From Streptomyces sp. NBC_01317 (lineage in GTDB: Bacteria > Actinomycetota > Actinomycetes > Streptomycetales > Streptomycetaceae), in assembly GCF_035961655.1 (NCBI RefSeq), contig NZ_CP108393.1:6398501-6462500 (forward strand): a stretch of 64,000 bases of DNA, read 5' to 3'. The number at the start of each line of letters is the position of its first letter. The first letter of the stretch is position 1. The position numbers and the translations under genes were made by a program. Positions 50,090 to 59,000 of the stretch are shown piece after piece. The notes beneath the pieces are model-generated. The model had not been told where the DNA came from and searched no databases. It worked only from the letters and a program-made list of their open reading frames with translations.

Positions 50090-52642
50090 GTGGGGCATGG
50101 AGTGCACGAACTCGTACTGGAATTGAACGGAAGGACCTGGGCGCTCGATCCGGCCAGGTCGTACACCCTGGGACGTGATCCGCAGGGCGACCTCGTAGTC
50201 GACGACGCCCGGGTCTCGTGGCGTCACGCCACCATCAGCTGGGGGGGCCGGGGCTGGGTCATCGAAGATCACGGAAGCACCAACGGTACGTACGTACGAG
50301 GGCAGCGGGTCCATCAGACGGATATCGCGGCCGGTTCCGCCGTGCATCTCGGCAACGCGACGGACGGGCCCCGGCTGAGCCTCTCCGCCGCCGCCTACAG
50401 CCCGCAGGCGGCCGCGCCGCAGCAGGCGCCGTACCAGCAGCAGGCGGCGCAGGCACCGGTGCGGCCGGCCGTTCCCCAGCAGGGCTGGCAGCAGCCCCAG
50501 CAGCCCCAGCAGCCCCAGCAGCCGCAGGTGCCCCAACAGGGCGGTCCCGGCGGCCCGTTCGCGGGGCAGGGGCAGGGGCAGGGGCAGGGGCAGGGGCAGG
50601 CGCCGGGCGAGGGAGCCTCGCCGTTCTACGGTGACCGCAACCCGACCACGTTCCACCAGCTCTCCCTCGGCCGTGTCATGCGCATCGGCCGCGCGCTGGA
50701 GAACGAACTGGTCGTCTCCGACCTCCAGGTCTCCCGCCACCACGCCGAGTTCACCGCCACCCCCGACGGCCGCTACGAGATCCGCGACCTCGGATCCCAC
50801 AACGGCACGTACGTCAACGGCCAGCCGATAGCCAAGTCCGGCACCGTGCCCATCGGCCCCCACGACATCGTCGGCGTCGGCCACTCGACCTTCCGCCTCG
50901 TCGGCGACCGGCTCGAAGAGTTCGTCGACACCGGTGAGGTCTCCTTCTCGGCCCGCCACCTCACCGTGACGGTCGACGGCGGCAAGCAGATCCTCAAGGA
51001 CGTCTCCTTCGGGGTCCCGGAGAAGTCGCTCATCGCGGTCATCGGCCCGTCCGGCTCCGGAAAGTCCACGCTGCTCAAGGCGCTCACCGGCTATCGCCCG
51101 GCCAACGAGGGCGACGTCCTCTACGACAACCGGAACCTGTACAAGCAGTTCGCCGAGCTGCGCCAGCGCATCGGCCTGGTCCCGCAGGACGACATCCTGC
51201 ACAAGGAACTGACCGTCAGGAAGGCGCTCAGGTACGCGGCGAAGCTCCGCTTCCCCGGCGACACCAAGCCCGCCGAGCGCGAGGCCAGGATCGACGAGGT
51301 GCTGGGCGAGCTGAAGCTCGACATCCACAAGGACAAGAAGATCACCGCGCTCTCCGGCGGCCAGCGCAAGCGGGTCTCGGTCGCCCTGGAACTGCTCACC
51401 AAGCCCTCGCTGATCTTCCTGGACGAGCCGACCTCCGGCCTCGACCCGGGCATGGACCGCGATGTGATGAAGCTCCTGCGCGACCTCGCCGACGACGGCC
51501 GTACGGTCCTGGTGGTCACGCACTCCGTCGCCGAGCTGGCGATCTGCGACAAGCTCCTCGTCATGGCCCCCGGCGGCTCGGTGGCGTACTTCGGCCCGCC
51601 CGAGGAGGCGCTCAACTTCTTCGGCTACACCTCGTGGGCCGACGTCTTCTCGGCCTTCGAGAACTACCGCGAGTACGACTGGGCGGGCCGCTGGCGCGGC
51701 TCGCAGCACTACCAGATGTACGCCGCCGACATCGACGCCATCGCCGCGCAGTCCGTGGCCATGCCCTCCGCGCAGCAGATGCGCCCGCCGAAGCCGCAGA
51801 GCTGGGGGTCCCAGCTGTGGACCCTGGTCCGGCGCTATGTGTCGGTGATCGCGTCCGACCGGGGCTTCATGGGCCTGATGGTGCTGCTGCCGGCGATCCT
51901 CGGCGGGGTGAGCGCCGTCATACCGGCCAAGTTCGGCCTCGTACCGCCCACACCGCCCTCCCGCTTCAACAGCACCGCCGGGATCATCATGATGATCCTC
52001 GTGGTCGGGATGTGCTTCGCCGGCTCGGCCAACTCCGTACGAGAACTGATCAAGGAACGGGTCATCTACGAACGGGAACGGGCCACCGGCCTGTCCCGTT
52101 CGGCCTACCTGATGTCCAAGGTGATCGTGCTGGGGGTGATCACGGCTTTCCAGGCCGTCATCATCTGCGCCATCGCCCTGCCGGTCCGTGAACTCCCCGA
52201 GAAGGGCGTGATCACCCACCCGGCCGTCGAGATCTGCCTCGCGATCATCGCCATGGGCTTCACCGCGATGATGCTCGGACTGGTCATCTCCGCGCTGGTC
52301 AAGACCGCCGAGAAGACCATGCCGCTGCTCGTGATGTTCGCGATCGTGCAGCTCGTCTTCACCGGCACCCTCTTCCAGATCTTCGGCAAGCCCGGACTGG
52401 AACAGTTCGCCTGGCTGATGCCGTCCCGCTGGGCCCTGGGCGCGGCGGGCTCGACGCTCGACCTGTCGCACCTGATGGCGCCGTGGGACCCGGAGAAGCC
52501 CGGCGACCTGGACCCGCTGTGGCAGCACACCGCCGCCCAGTGGTCCGTCGACATGATCGTGCTGGTCGTGATCGGTGTGCTCTGCGGCTTCGTGGTCGCG
52601 CGCCTGCTGCGCCGCCACGAGCCGGAGGTCATGCGGAAGTAG
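50090..52642 (+). CDS. FHA-domain ABC transporter fusion (ATPase plus permease)
   Basis: 850 residues, all in one chain. Two FHA domains (about 15-85 with STNGTYVRG; about 195-285 with SRHHAEF and SHNGTYVNG) flank a Pro/Gln- and Gly/Gln-rich linker (about 100-180). The ABC ATPase has GPSGSGKST, LSGGQRKRVS and IFLDEPTSGLD. The ABC2 permease has about six membrane segments from residue 580. FHA domains bind phosphothreonine, so control by a Ser/Thr kinase is likely (M. tuberculosis Rv1747 is the same design, under PknF). GTG 50090 with GGGGGA seven bases ahead. Confidence 0.92.
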   Translation: MGHGVHELVLELNGRTWALDPARSYTLGRDPQGDLVVDDARVSWRHATISWGGRGWVIEDHGSTNGTYVRGQRVHQTDIAAGSAVHLGNATDGPRLSLSAAAYSPQAAAPQQAPYQQQAAQAPVRPAVPQQGWQQPQQPQQPQQPQVPQQGGPGGPFAGQGQGQGQGQGQAPGEGASPFYGDRNPTTFHQLSLGRVMRIGRALENELVVSDLQVSRHHAEFTATPDGRYEIRDLGSHNGTYVNGQPIAKSGTVPIGPHDIVGVGHSTFRLVGDRLEEFVDTGEVSFSARHLTVTVDGGKQILKDVSFGVPEKSLIAVIGPSGSGKSTLLKALTGYRPANEGDVLYDNRNLYKQFAELRQRIGLVPQDDILHKELTVRKALRYAAKLRFPGDTKPAEREARIDEVLGELKLDIHKDKKITALSGGQRKRVSVALELLTKPSLIFLDEPTSGLDPGMDRDVMKLLRDLADDGRTVLVVTHSVAELAICDKLLVMAPGGSVAYFGPPEEALNFFGYTSWADVFSAFENYREYDWAGRWRGSQHYQMYAADIDAIAAQSVAMPSAQQMRPPKPQSWGSQLWTLVRRYVSVIASDRGFMGLMVLLPAILGGVSAVIPAKFGLVPPTPPSRFNSTAGIIMMILVVGMCFAGSANSVRELIKERVIYERERATGLSRSAYLMSKVIVLGVITAFQAVIICAIALPVRELPEKGVITHPAVEICLAIIAMGFTAMMLGLVISALVKTAEKTMPLLVMFAIVQLVFTGTLFQIFGKPGLEQFAWLMPSRWALGAAGSTLDLSHLMAPWDPEKPGDLDPLWQHTAAQWSVDMIVLVVIGVLCGFVVARLLRRHEPEVMRK
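50486..50600 (+). repeat. In-frame microsatellites in the FHA-ABC linker
   Basis: A 9-base repeat (CAGCCCCAG type, 50486-50530) encodes Gln/Pro. A 6-base repeat GGGGCA (about 50563-50600, six units) encodes Gly-Gln. Both unit lengths keep the frame, so copy number can vary. Confidence 0.85.
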
Positions 52643-52750
52643 CGGTCGTACGGATGTGAGAGCACCGCGCCGGAGGGCGGCACCCCGCACAGGGGTGCCG
52701 CCCTCCGGCGTGGGTGACCGGTGTCCACGGCGCTCAGATGCCTACCGCGC

Positions 52751-53575
52751 TCAGTAGGCGCTGTTGACGTTGTCCATCGAGCCGTACCTGTCGGCGGCGT
52801 AGTTGGCCGCGGCGACGATGTTGGCGACGGGGTCGTAGATGTTCTTCGACGTGCCGTTGACGTGGTACGTGGCGAAGGTCGGGGGGATGACCTGGAGCAG
52901 GCCCTTCGACGGGATGCCGTTCTGGGCGTTGATGTCCCAGTTGTTGATCGCGTTCGGGTTCCCGCTCGACTCGCGCATGATGTTGCGGTGCAGTCCCTCG
53001 TACGAGCCCGGGATGCCGTGCTTCTTCATGATGGACAGCGATTCCTTGATCCAGCCGTCCAGGTTGTTCGCGTAGACCGGGGTGCGCGCGGCGGACCGGC
53101 TGGCGGCGGCCTTGGCACGCTTCTTCGCGTCGTCGGCGGCCTTCACGCGCTTCTTGGCGTCGGCGGCGGCCTTGGCCTTGGCCTTCGCGGCCTTCTCCGC
53201 CTTGGCCTTCTGCTCGGCCTTCTTCTCGGCCTTCGCCTTGGCCTCGGCGGCCTTCTTCGCCTTCTCGGCCTTGTCGGCCTTCTCCTGCGCGGCGGCCTTG
53301 ACCTTCGTCGCGGCCTGGACCTTCGCCGTGTTCTCGGCGGAGGCCTGCTGCTTGAAGACGCTCGCGTGCAGCGACGCGGCCTGGGCAGCGGTGTCCGGGG
53401 TCGCCGTGAAGGCGGCCTGCGAGGCGGTGACCGCCTGCGAGGGCTTGGAGTCGGCCGAGGCGCCCGGAACGAGCGTGAGGGTGATGGCGGCGACTCCGGC
53501 GGCGGCGACGCCGGCGATCGAAGCCTTGTGCGCCCGGTTGAGACGGTCAAGGCCAGGGGTGCGTGACGAGAACAT
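52751..53575 (-). CDS. Secreted lytic transglycosylase (SLT-type)
   Basis: 274 residues. A signal peptide (ASIAGVAAAGVAAITLTLVP) is followed by a Lys/Ala/Glu coiled coil of about 90 residues (about 85-170, AEKAKKAAEAKAKAEKK type). The C-terminal transglycosylase-like domain has MKKHGIPGSYEGLHRNIMRE (catalytic Glu) and SKGLLQVIPPTFATY. It would cleave peptidoglycan at the cell surface. ATG 53575 has GAGG nine bases ahead. Confidence 0.9.
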   Translation of the reverse strand: MFSSRTPGLDRLNRAHKASIAGVAAAGVAAITLTLVPGASADSKPSQAVTASQAAFTATPDTAAQAASLHASVFKQQASAENTAKVQAATKVKAAAQEKADKAEKAKKAAEAKAKAEKKAEQKAKAEKAAKAKAKAAADAKKRVKAADDAKKRAKAAASRSAARTPVYANNLDGWIKESLSIMKKHGIPGSYEGLHRNIMRESSGNPNAINNWDINAQNGIPSKGLLQVIPPTFATYHVNGTSKNIYDPVANIVAAANYAADRYGSMDNVNSAY

Positions 53576-53805
53576 AGAGACGTACCTCTTCGAATAGCGG
53601 GGAGTCGCGGGGGCCGGGTGGCCGACAGCCTGCTCGGCGGCGACGGACGCAATTCTTAGCGGCCGCAAAATGCTGTGGCAAAGGTGTGACGTACGACCCC
53701 GGGTAGTGGGACGGGGAGGGGGGCGAATGGTGCGTTTTCCCCATGTAGCAAGCTCACAGCCCCCTTATTTGTCGACTAGAGGTCTTCGTAAGTGACGTAC
53801 GTCCT

Positions 53806-53821
53806 ATGTGAGGGCTCACAT
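53806..53821. promoter_or_regulatory. Inverted repeat ATGTGA-N4-TCACAT in a 447-base gap
   Basis: A 6-bp perfect inverted repeat in the divergent gap 53576-54022 between the transglycosylase and histidine kinase genes. TGTGA-N4-TCACA resembles a CRP site, but the spacer is two bases short. GACGTACGTC (53793-53802) and CTCACA (53750-53755) are close. No gene and no recognised riboswitch is seen in the gap. Confidence 0.4.
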
Positions 53822-54022
53822 CGGGGGCAGGGTGGCCTCACCCCGCGTTGCTCAAGCAATGCATACGGTGAGCGGTCTCGCGGCGGTCGTTTCCGGTCTC
53901 CGCCGCTCTCCCGCCCGTGTCCGTGCCCGGCCCGCCAGGGTCTTCCGGCCTAGGCCGTACGCCCTGGTCACCCCCCTCTTAGGCCTCATCACACGGGGCC
54001 GGCCCGCCGGTACGGTGAAGCC

Positions 54023-55168
54023 ATGAGCCACCGACCCAGATCCGGCCTCGCGGCGGTGAGCACCGCGTTGCTGGCGATGAGCCGGCACCTGGAGGTACGG
54101 GACGTCCTCAAGACGATCGTCGCCTCCGCCCGCGAACTGCTGGACGCCGAGTACGCGGCGCTCGGCGTCCCCGACGACCACGGCGGCTTCGCCCAGTTCG
54201 TGGTCGACGGCGTGAGCGACGACCAGTGGAAGGCCATCGGGCCGCTCCCGCGCCAGCACGGCATCCTCGCCGCGATGCTCAGGGACCGGACGCCCCAGCG
54301 CCTGACCGACGTACGCCAGGACCCCCGCTTCGAGGGCTGGCCCGCCTCCCACCCCGACATGTCCGACTTCCTGGGGCTGCCCGTCAGGGACGGCGACGAG
54401 ACCCTCGCCGCGCTCTTCCTCGCCAACAAGCGCTGCCCCAGGCCCGGCGGGGGCTGCGGCTTCACCGAGGAGGACGAGGAACTCCTCGGCATACTCGCCC
54501 AGCACGCCGCCATCGCCCTCACCAACGCCCGGCTCCACGAACGCAGCCGCGAGCTGACCATCGCCGAGGAACGCTCACGCCTCGCCCACGAACTCCACGA
54601 CGCCGTCAGCCAGAAACTCTTCTCCCTGCGCCTGACCGCCCAGGCCGCCGCCGCCCTGGTCGACCGTGACCCGGCCCGCGCCAAGGACGAACTCCAGCAG
54701 GTCACCGCACTCGCCGCCGAGGCCGCCGAGGAGCTGCGCGCCGCCGTCGTCGAGCTGCGGCCCGCCGCCCTCGACGAGGACGGCCTCGTCCACACCCTCC
54801 GTACCCAGATCCACGTCCTGGACCGCGCCCACTCCGCCCGGGTCACCTTCGGCAGCTTCTCCGTACGGGCCCTGCCCGCCGCCCAGGAGGAAGCGCTGCT
54901 GCGGGTCGCCCAGGAGGCCCTGCACAACGCGCTGCGGCACTCCGGCGCCGACCGGGTCGACGTCACCCTCGCCCGCCGGGACCCCGGCGTGGTCCTCAGC
55001 GTCACGGACAACGGCACGGGCTTCGACCCGCGCGCGGTCCGCCGGGCCGGCCGGCACCTGGGGCTGGTCTCGATGCGCGACCGGGCCGGTGGCGTCGGCG
55101 GCAGACTCAGCGTGCGGTCGGCGCCCGGACGGGGCACCACGATCGAGATGGAGGTGCCCGGTGGGTGA
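54023..55168 (+). CDS. GAF-domain histidine kinase (NarL-type two-component)
   Basis: 381 residues, soluble. GAF domain (about 24-165, DAEYAALGVPDDHGG), HisKA_3 dimerisation domain with phosphoacceptor in AHELHDAVSQKLFSL (His near residue 189), HATPase_c with EALHNALRHSG and DNGTGFDP and GLVSMRDRAG. TACGGT six bases ahead of the ATG suggests a leaderless mRNA. The stop overlaps the response regulator start by eight bases. The GAF domain may sense a ligand or redox state; heme is possible as in DevS relatives, but no axial His is assigned. Confidence 0.92.
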   Translation: MSHRPRSGLAAVSTALLAMSRHLEVRDVLKTIVASARELLDAEYAALGVPDDHGGFAQFVVDGVSDDQWKAIGPLPRQHGILAAMLRDRTPQRLTDVRQDPRFEGWPASHPDMSDFLGLPVRDGDETLAALFLANKRCPRPGGGCGFTEEDEELLGILAQHAAIALTNARLHERSRELTIAEERSRLAHELHDAVSQKLFSLRLTAQAAAALVDRDPARAKDELQQVTALAAEAAEELRAAVVELRPAALDEDGLVHTLRTQIHVLDRAHSARVTFGSFSVRALPAAQEEALLRVAQEALHNALRHSGADRVDVTLARRDPGVVLSVTDNGTGFDPRAVRRAGRHLGLVSMRDRAGGVGGRLSVRSAPGRGTTIEMEVPGG

Positions 55169-55805
55169 CAAGACCATTCGTGTCCTGCTGGTGGACGACC
55201 ACCAGGTGGTCCGCCGCGGCCTGCGGACGTTCCTGGAGGTCCAGGACGACATCGAGGTCGTGGGGGAGGCGTCCGACGGCGCCGAGGGGGTCGCCCGCGC
55301 CGAGGAACTGCGGCCCGACGTCGTCCTGATGGACATCAAGATGCCCGGCACCGACGGCATCGAGGCCCTGCGCACCCTCCGGGACCTCCAGAACCCGGCC
55401 AGGGTGCTGATCGTCACCAGCTTCACCGAACAGCGCACCGTCGTCCCCGCCCTGCGCGCCGGCGCGTCCGGCTACGTGTACAAGGACGTCGACCCCGAGG
55501 CGCTGGCCGGCGCGATCCGCTCCGTACACGCGGGGCACGTCCTGCTCCAGCCCGAGGTGGCGGGCGCCCTGCTGGCCCAGGACAACCCCGGCGGCGGCCA
55601 GGGCCGGGGGACCACCCTCACCGAGCGGGAACGCGAAGTGCTCACCCTCATCGCCGACGGGCGCTCCAACCGGGAGATCGCCCGCGCCCTGGTGCTCTCC
55701 GAGAAGACCGTCAAGACACACGTCTCGAACATCCTGATGAAACTGGATCTCGCGGACCGCACCCAGGCCGCCCTCTGGGCGGTCCGACATGGGATTACCG
55801 GCTGA
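55161..55805 (+). CDS. NarL/FixJ family response regulator
   Basis: 214 residues. Receiver domain: VLLVDDHQVVRRGL, phosphoacceptor in VVLMDIKMPGTDG, VTSF and Lys in YVYKDV. The LuxR HTH is LTEREREVLTLIADGRSNRE with SEKTVKTHVSNILMKL. Start GTG 55161 inside the kinase gene. The pair stands just upstream of chaplin genes; whether it regulates them is open. Confidence 0.94.
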   Translation: MGDKTIRVLLVDDHQVVRRGLRTFLEVQDDIEVVGEASDGAEGVARAEELRPDVVLMDIKMPGTDGIEALRTLRDLQNPARVLIVTSFTEQRTVVPALRAGASGYVYKDVDPEALAGAIRSVHAGHVLLQPEVAGALLAQDNPGGGQGRGTTLTEREREVLTLIADGRSNREIARALVLSEKTVKTHVSNILMKLDLADRTQAALWAVRHGITG

Positions 55806-55913
55806 TCGGACGGCCCACGGGCATCCTCGTCGTCCGGTCTGAGATTCATACCGTCGGGTGTATGTCACCCACACGGCGCATCCTGATCGTCCCCCGGGCG
55901 TTCTCCATGGCAT

Positions 55914-55934
55914 GCCGCGGCGCACCGCCGCGGC
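55914..55934 (+). promoter_or_regulatory. 9-bp hairpin in the leader of the first chaplin gene
   Basis: GCCGCGGCG (55914-55922) pairs with CGCCGCGGC (55926-55934) around CAC. It ends six bases before the GAGGAGG ribosome site, so it may limit translation or stabilise the mRNA. Confidence 0.5.
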
Positions 55935-55956
55935 CGCCCCGAGGAGGAAACCCGAT

Positions 55957-56202
55957 ATGAAGAACCTGAAGAAGGCCGCCACCCTCACCCTCGTCGCCGG
56001 TGGCATCGTCGCCGCCGCGTCCGGCGTCGCGTCCGCCCACGGCGGCGCGCAGGCCGAGGGCGCCGCCCTCAAGTCCCCGGGCATCGCCTCCGGCAACCTG
56101 ATCCAGGCCCCCGTGCACGTCCCGGTCAACGCCGTCGGCAACAGCGTCAACGTCATCGGCGTACTGAACCCGGCCTTCGGCAACGCCGCCGTCAACCACT
56201 GA
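55957..56202 (+). CDS. chpE: Short chaplin without cysteines (ChpE-like), first copy
   Basis: 81 residues: signal peptide (AATLTLVAGGIVAAASGVAS), then one chaplin domain from SPGIASGNLIQAPVHVPVN to VIGVLNPAFGNAAVN. The two cysteines of most chaplins are replaced: VNAVGN and FGNAAVN carry Ala. In S. coelicolor only ChpE lacks the pair. Chaplins form the amyloid, hydrophobic coat of aerial hyphae. Strong GAGGAGG site. A second copy follows after 59 bases. Confidence 0.92.
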   Translation: MKNLKKAATLTLVAGGIVAAASGVASAHGGAQAEGAALKSPGIASGNLIQAPVHVPVNAVGNSVNVIGVLNPAFGNAAVNH

Positions 56203-56261
56203 CCGCGCCCCGCCGCTCCGCCCTTTCACACCCTTACCGATTCTCGATTGAGGAACACCCC

Positions 56262-56516
56262 ATGAAGGTCGCCAAGAAGGCCGCCCTGGTCATCGTCACC
56301 GCCGGTCTCGCCGCGAGTGCCTCCGCCGGCGCGGCGTTCGCCACCGGTGGCGGCTCCGGCGCGCAGGCCGACGGCCTGGCCCAGCACTCCCCGGGCATCG
56401 CCTCCGGCAACGCGGTCCAGGTCCCGGTGCACGTCCCGGTCAACCTGACCGGCAACACCGTGAACGTGATCGGCCTGCTGAACCCGGCGTTCGGCAACCA
56501 CTCCGTGAACCGCTGA
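56262..56516 (+). CDS. Short chaplin without cysteines, second copy
   Basis: 84 residues: signal peptide with AALVIVTAGLAASASAGAAF, then GSGAQADGLAQHSPGIASGN and VQVPVHVPVNLTGNTVNVIG, ending LLNPAFGNHSVNR. Again both cysteines are absent (Leu-Thr and His-Ser at the sites). Similar to the gene just before it, apparently a tandem duplication that has diverged mainly in the signal peptide. The ribosome site is weaker than that of the first copy (GAGGAAC). Confidence 0.92.
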   Translation: MKVAKKAALVIVTAGLAASASAGAAFATGGGSGAQADGLAQHSPGIASGNAVQVPVHVPVNLTGNTVNVIGLLNPAFGNHSVNR

Positions 56517-56550
56517 ACCACCCACGCCCGCGTGTGACGTGCTGACGCCC

Positions 56551-56627
56551 CGCGTGTGACGTACGTACGAGGCCCCGAGACCCGCCGTCATCCCCCGGCG
56601 GTCCCGGGGTCTCGTACGTGACACGCG
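56551..56627. terminator. Large nested hairpin after the chaplin pair
   Basis: CGCGTGT (56551-56557) pairs with ACACGCG (56621-56627). ACGTACGAG (56563-56571) pairs with CTCGTACGT (56611-56619). CCCCG and CCGCCG stems lie inside. It is between the chaplin gene (plus) and the convergent unknown gene (minus). Confidence 0.8.
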
Positions 56628-56689
56628 CCACGTACGAGACTCGGTGTGGTTCGTCCGTACGTCTCCGGCCCGGCCCCCGCCCACGTGAT

Positions 56690-57487
56690 TCAGACCACAG
56701 GCGGCAGTCCCCGCTCCCGCTCCTCCACATACGCGTTGTACGAGGCCACCTGCGCCCGCCGCGCCACCCGCTCCACCGGCCGCAGCGCCGCGCCCCGCGC
56801 CGACATCTCCGACGCGCTCACGGCGCCGCCGTCCCCGTGCTCGTATGCCAGCGCCACCAGCAGCCCCACCCGCTGCGCCAGCTCCAGCACCCGCACCGCG
56901 CGCGGCGGATACCCGGGAGCCAGCACCTCCCGGCCCCGCTCCGCACGCGCCCGGTACGCGTCCAGCGCCGCCTCCGCCATCGGCCCCGACGCCGCCACGT
57001 CCAGCCGCGACAGCACGTCCGTCGCCTCCCGCAGGGCCTCCGCCAGCTCCCGCTCCGCCTCCCCGAGCGACGGCACGTCCGCCGGGGGCGCCTCCCGTAC
57101 CGGCAGACAGTGCCAGACCACCTCGACGTGCTGGTCCCCGGCCGGGCCCACCGCGGTCACCTCGGGCACCAGACCGTACGGCGCGCCCGTGGCGACCACC
57201 GCCTCCTCCGCCTCCAGCGCGCGGGCGTTGAAGTCCGGGGGGCCGCTGAGCCCCAGCGGATGGCCCGGCGCGGGCAGCGCGACCCGGTACCCGGTCACCC
57301 CGAGCGTCCGCAGCCGCCCCAGCGCCAGCGTGAGCCCGACAGGCCCCGCCTCGCCCGGCAGCCCCTCCACCCGGTGCACAGCGTCCTCGCCGACGATGGC
57401 GTGCACGGCGTCGTCCGGCGACACAAACCCGGCCAAGAGGGCGTTTCCCCATGCGGCCAGCAATCCTGAGCGTGGTTGCGAAAGCAT
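56690..57487 (-). CDS. Conserved actinobacterial protein of unknown function
   Basis: 265 residues, soluble, Ala/Glu/Arg-rich. GLLAAWGNALLAGFVSPDDA at the N-terminus and VEVVWHCLPVREAPPADVPS in the middle are distinctive, but I recognise no domain. The second half is mostly helical. TAGGCT six bases before the ATG (minus strand) suggests a leaderless mRNA. It is divergent from the ATPase gene at 57613. Confidence 0.8.
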   Translation of the reverse strand: MLSQPRSGLLAAWGNALLAGFVSPDDAVHAIVGEDAVHRVEGLPGEAGPVGLTLALGRLRTLGVTGYRVALPAPGHPLGLSGPPDFNARALEAEEAVVATGAPYGLVPEVTAVGPAGDQHVEVVWHCLPVREAPPADVPSLGEAERELAEALREATDVLSRLDVAASGPMAEAALDAYRARAERGREVLAPGYPPRAVRVLELAQRVGLLVALAYEHGDGGAVSASEMSARGAALRPVERVARRAQVASYNAYVEERERGLPPVV

Positions 57488-57612
57488 GGCCCCAGCCTAG
57501 GGAACGGACCTCAGGGCCGGACCACTCCATAGGTGGCGTAGGTTTTCCCTGGGAACCGCGCCCACAGGCGCACCCGGAACTCGAGACGATTGCATGGGGA
57601 GACAACGCGCTC

Positions 57613-58404
57613 ATGAGCGATGTACTGGAGCTGGTGGACGTATCCGTGGTCCGCGACGGACGCGCTCTGGTGGACGATGTCTCCTGGTCGGTCAAGGAGG
57701 GCGAGCGCTGGGTGATCCTCGGGCCGAACGGCGCCGGCAAGACCACCCTGCTCAACCTCGCGTCCAGCTACCTCTTCCCGACCACCGGCAGCGCCCGGAT
57801 CCTCGGCGAGACCCTCGGCAAGGTCGACGTCTTCGACCTCCGACCGCGCATCGGCATCGCCGGTGTCGCCATGTCGGAGAAGCTGCCCAAGCGCCAGACG
57901 GTCCTGGAGACCGTCCTCACGGCCGCGTACGGCATGACCGCCACCTGGCAGGAGCAGTACGACGAGGTCGACGAGCAGCGCGCCCGCGCCTTCCTCGACC
58001 GCCTCGGCATGACGGAGTTCCTGGACCGCAGGTTCGGCACGCTCTCCGAGGGCGAGCGCAAGCGCACCCTCATCGCCCGCGCCATGATGACCGACCCCGA
58101 GCTGCTGCTCCTCGACGAGCCCGCCGCGGGACTGGACCTCGGAGGCCGCGAGGATCTCGTACGGCGCCTCGGCCGCCTCGCCCGCGACCCGTACGCGCCT
58201 TCCATGATCATGGTCACCCACCATGTCGAGGAGATCGCCCCCGGCTTCACGCACGTCCTCATGATCCGCCAGGGCAAGGTGCTCGCCGCGGGACCCATGG
58301 AGACCGAGCTGTCCTCCCGTAACCTCTCCCTCTGCTTCGGCCTCCCGCTCGTCGTGGAGCGCACCGGGGACCGCTGGACCGCGCAGGGCCTCCCGCTCAA
58401 GTGA
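57613..58404 (+). CDS. ABC transporter ATP-binding protein without a linked permease
   Basis: A 263-residue ABC ATPase. Walker A GPNGAGKTT, signature TLSEGERKR, Walker B LLLLDEPAAGLD, H-loop MVTHHVEEI. The signature SEGE and the extra tail are of the ModF/YlmA-like group. No membrane protein gene is next to it. ATG 57613 has GGGGAG 11 bases upstream. The partner, if any, is elsewhere, or the protein acts alone. Confidence 0.9.
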   Translation: MSDVLELVDVSVVRDGRALVDDVSWSVKEGERWVILGPNGAGKTTLLNLASSYLFPTTGSARILGETLGKVDVFDLRPRIGIAGVAMSEKLPKRQTVLETVLTAAYGMTATWQEQYDEVDEQRARAFLDRLGMTEFLDRRFGTLSEGERKRTLIARAMMTDPELLLLDEPAAGLDLGGREDLVRRLGRLARDPYAPSMIMVTHHVEEIAPGFTHVLMIRQGKVLAAGPMETELSSRNLSLCFGLPLVVERTGDRWTAQGLPLK

Positions 58405-58486
58405 CCACCCCCGCAAGGCGTCTGTCGACCGGATGACCTGATATCGCCCCTGTCCGGAGGGGGTTCGCCGGACCTACCATGCACAA

Positions 58487-58915
58487 GTGGAAATCGACGC
58501 ATGGGTGTGGTGGCTGATCGGCGCGGTCGGCCTGGGCATTCCGCTCGTCCTGACGGCGATGCCGGAGTTCGGCATGTTCTCCGCCGGAGCCGTCGCCGGA
58601 GCGATCGTCGCGTCCCTCGGCGGCGGGGTCGTGGCCCAAGTCCTGGTCTTCGCCGCGGTGTCGGTGGCACTCATCGCCGTCGTACGGCCCCTCGCGGCGC
58701 GGCAGAACGCGCGCCGCCCGGTGCACGCGAGCGGCATCGACGCGCTGAAAGGCCGTCAAGCCGTCGTCCTGGAACGGGTGGACGGCAACGGAGGCCGCGT
58801 CAAACTGGCCGGTGAGGTCTGGTCCGCACGGACCCTCGACGCGGGCCAGTCGTTCGAACCGGGACAGCAGGTGGACGTCGTCGACATCGACGGCGCGACG
58901 GCCGTCGTCATGTAG
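58487..58915 (+). CDS. NfeD family membrane protein
   Basis: 142 residues. Two or three membrane segments (WVWWLIGAVGLGIPLVL and ALIAVVRPLAA) precede the OB-fold domain (DALKGRQAVVLERVDG, RVKLAGEVWSAR, QVDVVDIDGATAVVM). NfeD partners with SPFH/stomatin proteins in membrane microdomains; the next gene is such a protein. TACCAT (58475-58480) six bases before the GTG suggests a leaderless mRNA. Confidence 0.9.
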   Translation: MEIDAWVWWLIGAVGLGIPLVLTAMPEFGMFSAGAVAGAIVASLGGGVVAQVLVFAAVSVALIAVVRPLAARQNARRPVHASGIDALKGRQAVVLERVDGNGGRVKLAGEVWSARTLDAGQSFEPGQQVDVVDIDGATAVVM

Positions 58916-59000
58916 ACCGGCCGAACACCCCCCACGCACACCCCTGGTCTGACAAACTCGATCATCGGAACATCCGGCAGCGAAGGGCCCGAGGAACGCG

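Noticed and set aside
53576..53810. Possible c-di-AMP (ydaO-type) riboswitch ahead of the transglycosylase gene
   Set aside because: Such switches precede some Streptomyces cell-wall hydrolase genes, but the conserved core sequences were not found.
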